Made by a program: the position numbers and the translations under genes. Positions 61,811-64,000 of a DNA stretch of 64,000 nt are shown here, in pieces. Source of the stretch: Tetrahymena elliotti 4EA (lineage: Eukaryota > Ciliophora > Oligohymenophorea > Hymenostomatida > Tetrahymenidae); NCBI GenBank assembly GCA_000231825.2, contig JH720314.1, forward strand, positions 1,120,508 to 1,184,507. Direction: 5' to 3'. Below the pieces are notes generated by a model that worked only from the letters and a program-made list of their open reading frames with translations, was not told the DNA's origin and searched no databases. Numbering within the stretch: position 1 is the first letter of the stretch; each line of letters opens with the position of its first letter.

Positions 61811-62707
61811 AGTCTTAGTCTATTAAATCAAGTAAGAAGCTAAAAATACAGGGTATTTTTAACATATCCATCTTCATTGCAAATAGAGTTTATAATCACC
61901 AATAATAATAGAATTAACCTCAATAATAATAAAATTTCTTCATTTATCAATAAATTCATTAAATTTTTAGACAATGAAGAAAAATGTTACCTGTTAAAAT
62001 AAAATCTAAATAAATCAATGAAATATTAGATTATTCAGCCAAATTAGTTGAAGAATAATTTTTTCAAGTTTTAATTGAAATTTTCATGAATTAAATTTAT
62101 TTATCATAAGACAAACTAATTATTAAGTTTAAATATTTACTTCTCCCTTAAAAACTGAATATTAGTTAATCTTAACGCTTTTATTTCTTTCCAGAATTTA
62201 ATAGATATTACTCAGATTTTACATAAAAGTAGATTTTCAAAAGTTTTTTTGCAAAATTTAATCCAAATTTTTATATTTTGAAAAAGGAAACATTTAGAAA
62301 CTTTAACACTTTTTTCATTCTTAAAAAAATTAAGGTTAAAATTATTTTCAAGAAGGTTTTAGAAAATGTTAAAAAATATTTATGATCAAAAAATAAATCA
62401 ATATACTAAACAAAACAGCTTAAGAATGATATAAAATAACCATACTTAGGAAATTATTTAGTATGATTCTTAAGGCTTTAAACATACATACTTAGATTTT
62501 TTTTTTTCTGTAAATAAACCGAACTGAAACAATTTTTAATTTTATGAAATTATATAAAAGAAACTTAAAACATATTGCTTGCCATCATAAAAATTAAAAT
62601 ATAAATTTTAAAGAAGTAAAAAAATAAATCATTTTAAATTTAAATTTGTTTATTTTATTTTAAGAAAGCTAATAATAGAAATAATATCTAATACAAATAT
62701 TAACTAT
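61811..62707. other. AT-rich region after transposase-like fragment
   Basis: Short broken frames continue to about 62130 and may be further transposon debris. Beyond that only AT-rich sequence is visible. Confidence 0.4.
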
Positions 62708-63355
62708 TCAATTTTTTTAATAAATTTAAATTAATTCTTAAAATCCTACAATATTAATTGATGTATTGTTAAATTAAAAAGTTATTTCATTTTCATCATT
62801 AGAAAATATAAATTCATCTGACTTAATGAGTTTTTGTTTGTAGTAATCATAAAAATCAATAAAATTGTTTTAGAAATCAATTCTCATTTCAATTTATACA
62901 CCTTTTTAAGTTATTAAATAAGTTTTGTTGTTATAACTGATGTTTTGGTGAAATTAAAATTTCATAAAATATCCCTCAACAGGATTCTGAGCATTGGATA
63001 AAAAATTAGTATCAATATATGATTTTTATTCGCATCTTTAATGTTCTTCATAAAGGCATTTACAACATATTAATGACTAATATCTTTTAATGCCACATTA
63101 TTTATTAACACAGACTCTATCTGCTCTCCTCTTTTAGCAATTTGCACATTAAGGAGATATTAAATCTTTCATTAGTTCCTAAATTCTTCTTTTTATATTT
63201 TAATTTTAAATTTCCATCAATAACTTTTTTTCTTTCTTATTAAGTTTATCTTTAATTTTATTTATTTATTAATAGCAGCTTAACTAATTCGAATAAAAAA
63301 TTTGCCTAAAAATATAATTTACTGGAATATGATGAACTTTACTTAGTATTTACAT
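62708..63355 (-). CDS. Small Cys-rich protein, B-box-like zinc-binding segment
   Basis: A continuous frame of 215 residues from ATG 63355 (MQILSKVHHIPVN) to TGA 62708, rich in in-frame TAA/TAG, so it is invisible under the standard code. A charged helix (KIKDKLNKKEKKLLMEIQ) precedes a dense Cys/His cluster at about 63025-63150: PQCANCQKR, RVCVNKQCG, LICCKCLYEEHQRC. The spacing C-x2-C...C-x4-C...C-C-x-C-x4-H-x2-C resembles a treble-clef or B-box zinc site as in TRIM proteins. The C-terminal ~110 residues (VEGYFMKFQFHQN... to IYQKN) look folded but match nothing I know. The frame remains open upstream through GNTTT to about 63410, so an earlier exon may exist. Function unknown. Confidence 0.62.
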
Positions 63356-64000
63356 GGTAGTAGTATTTCCAGAACAAAAATAAAAGTGCAAAATATCAAA
63401 AGCTTAAAATATTTATTATTAATGTAAAAATATATTTAAAAAACTACAATTATTAAAATATTTTAAATTCTTTATTTTTATTTTACATCTTATTTGATTC
63501 AATAAAACCTAAAAATATTAGAAAAATTATGATAATAAGGATAGGGTAATAATAGTGATAGCAATTAGTTCTGTCTCAACAATGTTTAAAATTAGAATTA
63601 TGATTAAAATGTTTAGAGGATTTAAAATAAACCTAACAAAATGGATAATCAATCTAGAAGAGAGATTATAAAATATAATATAAAAAATTATGAATTATAG
63701 AAACATGAATGAATTAAAGAACATAAACAACATATTAAAAAGATAGATGAAAATTTACTTTTAAATTATTTTAAGAAATTAAACACAAATATTTAAATAA
63801 TATTTTCTAAATCACAAAAATTTTAATTGATTGTATGAATTAAATGCAAATTTGGAAGAATTCTATTATAATAATAATTTATCCATCTAATAATAATTCA
63901 GTCTTGATAAAATATCTGGATATTTTTAACAAAAATGAAAAATATCAAAAAATACTAAAAATTTTAGTCAACACTTTACAAGCAAAAAGTGTAAATAAGT
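63356..64000. other. AT-rich right end, no confident gene
   Basis: A plus-strand frame starting ATGGATAATCAATCTAG at 63641 is Lys/Asn/Glu-rich and protein-like, but an in-frame TGA interrupts it after 23 codons and the frame then continues open. It may be a decayed gene or chance. Nothing else recognised. Confidence 0.4.

Overview
This window looks like ciliate macronuclear DNA, most likely Tetrahymena or a close relative. It is roughly three-quarters or more A+T. Every convincing gene reads through TAA and TAG as glutamine and ends only at TGA. Genes are split by short AT-rich GT-AG introns, mostly about 50-80 nt. I read frames by eye with this code and joined exons where GT-AG junctions kept family-conserved sequence in frame. 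No telomere repeat, rRNA or convincing tRNA was seen.

Layout, left to right. 1-2388: poorly resolved, with a degraded Tc1/mariner-like transposase C-terminal remnant (62-529, minus). 2389-3527 (-): TFIIIB subunit Bdp1. 4201-7668 (+): importin-5/Kap121-type karyopherin. 8598-10408 (-): eIF3 subunit m. 12419-15081 (+): mitochondrial Hsp60 with a heat-shock element upstream. 15863-18787 (-): WDR63/DNAI3-type inner-arm dynein intermediate chain. 19473-20942 (+): TPR protein. 21259-25148 (-): Q/N-rich coiled-coil protein. 26677-29879 (-): protein kinase with a Q-rich N-terminal extension. 30495-36806 (-): diaphanous-type formin. 37944-39821 (+): importin-alpha-like protein. 40765-43034 and 43719-45551 (-): two more Q/N-rich proteins, the second with a RING-like Cys/His tail. 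46541-48074 (+): WD40 protein. 48923-51382 (+): long coiled-coil protein. 52559-56371 (-): PP2C phosphatase with a long low-complexity N-terminus. 57633-60728 (-): protein with two cyclic-nucleotide-binding domains. 61217-61368: GC-rich inverted-repeat element. 61457-61810 (+): transposase-like helix-turn-helix remnant. 62708-63355 (-): small Cys-rich protein.

The standout is the formin. Its profilin-binding FH1 domain is encoded by a run of 29 consecutive tiny exons (24-36 nt, 21 of them exactly 27 nt). All are phase 0, most encode one APPIGGIPP-type repeat, and they are separated by 28 small introns with a period of about 84 nt. This is a protein repeat expanded as exon+intron units, so any exon could be skipped without shifting frame.

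The genes form no operon. They are ordinary single eukaryotic loci for transcription, translation, nuclear transport, mitochondrial folding, cilia/cytoskeleton and signalling. Gene ends and introns were assigned by hand, so small exons at 5' ends may be missed.
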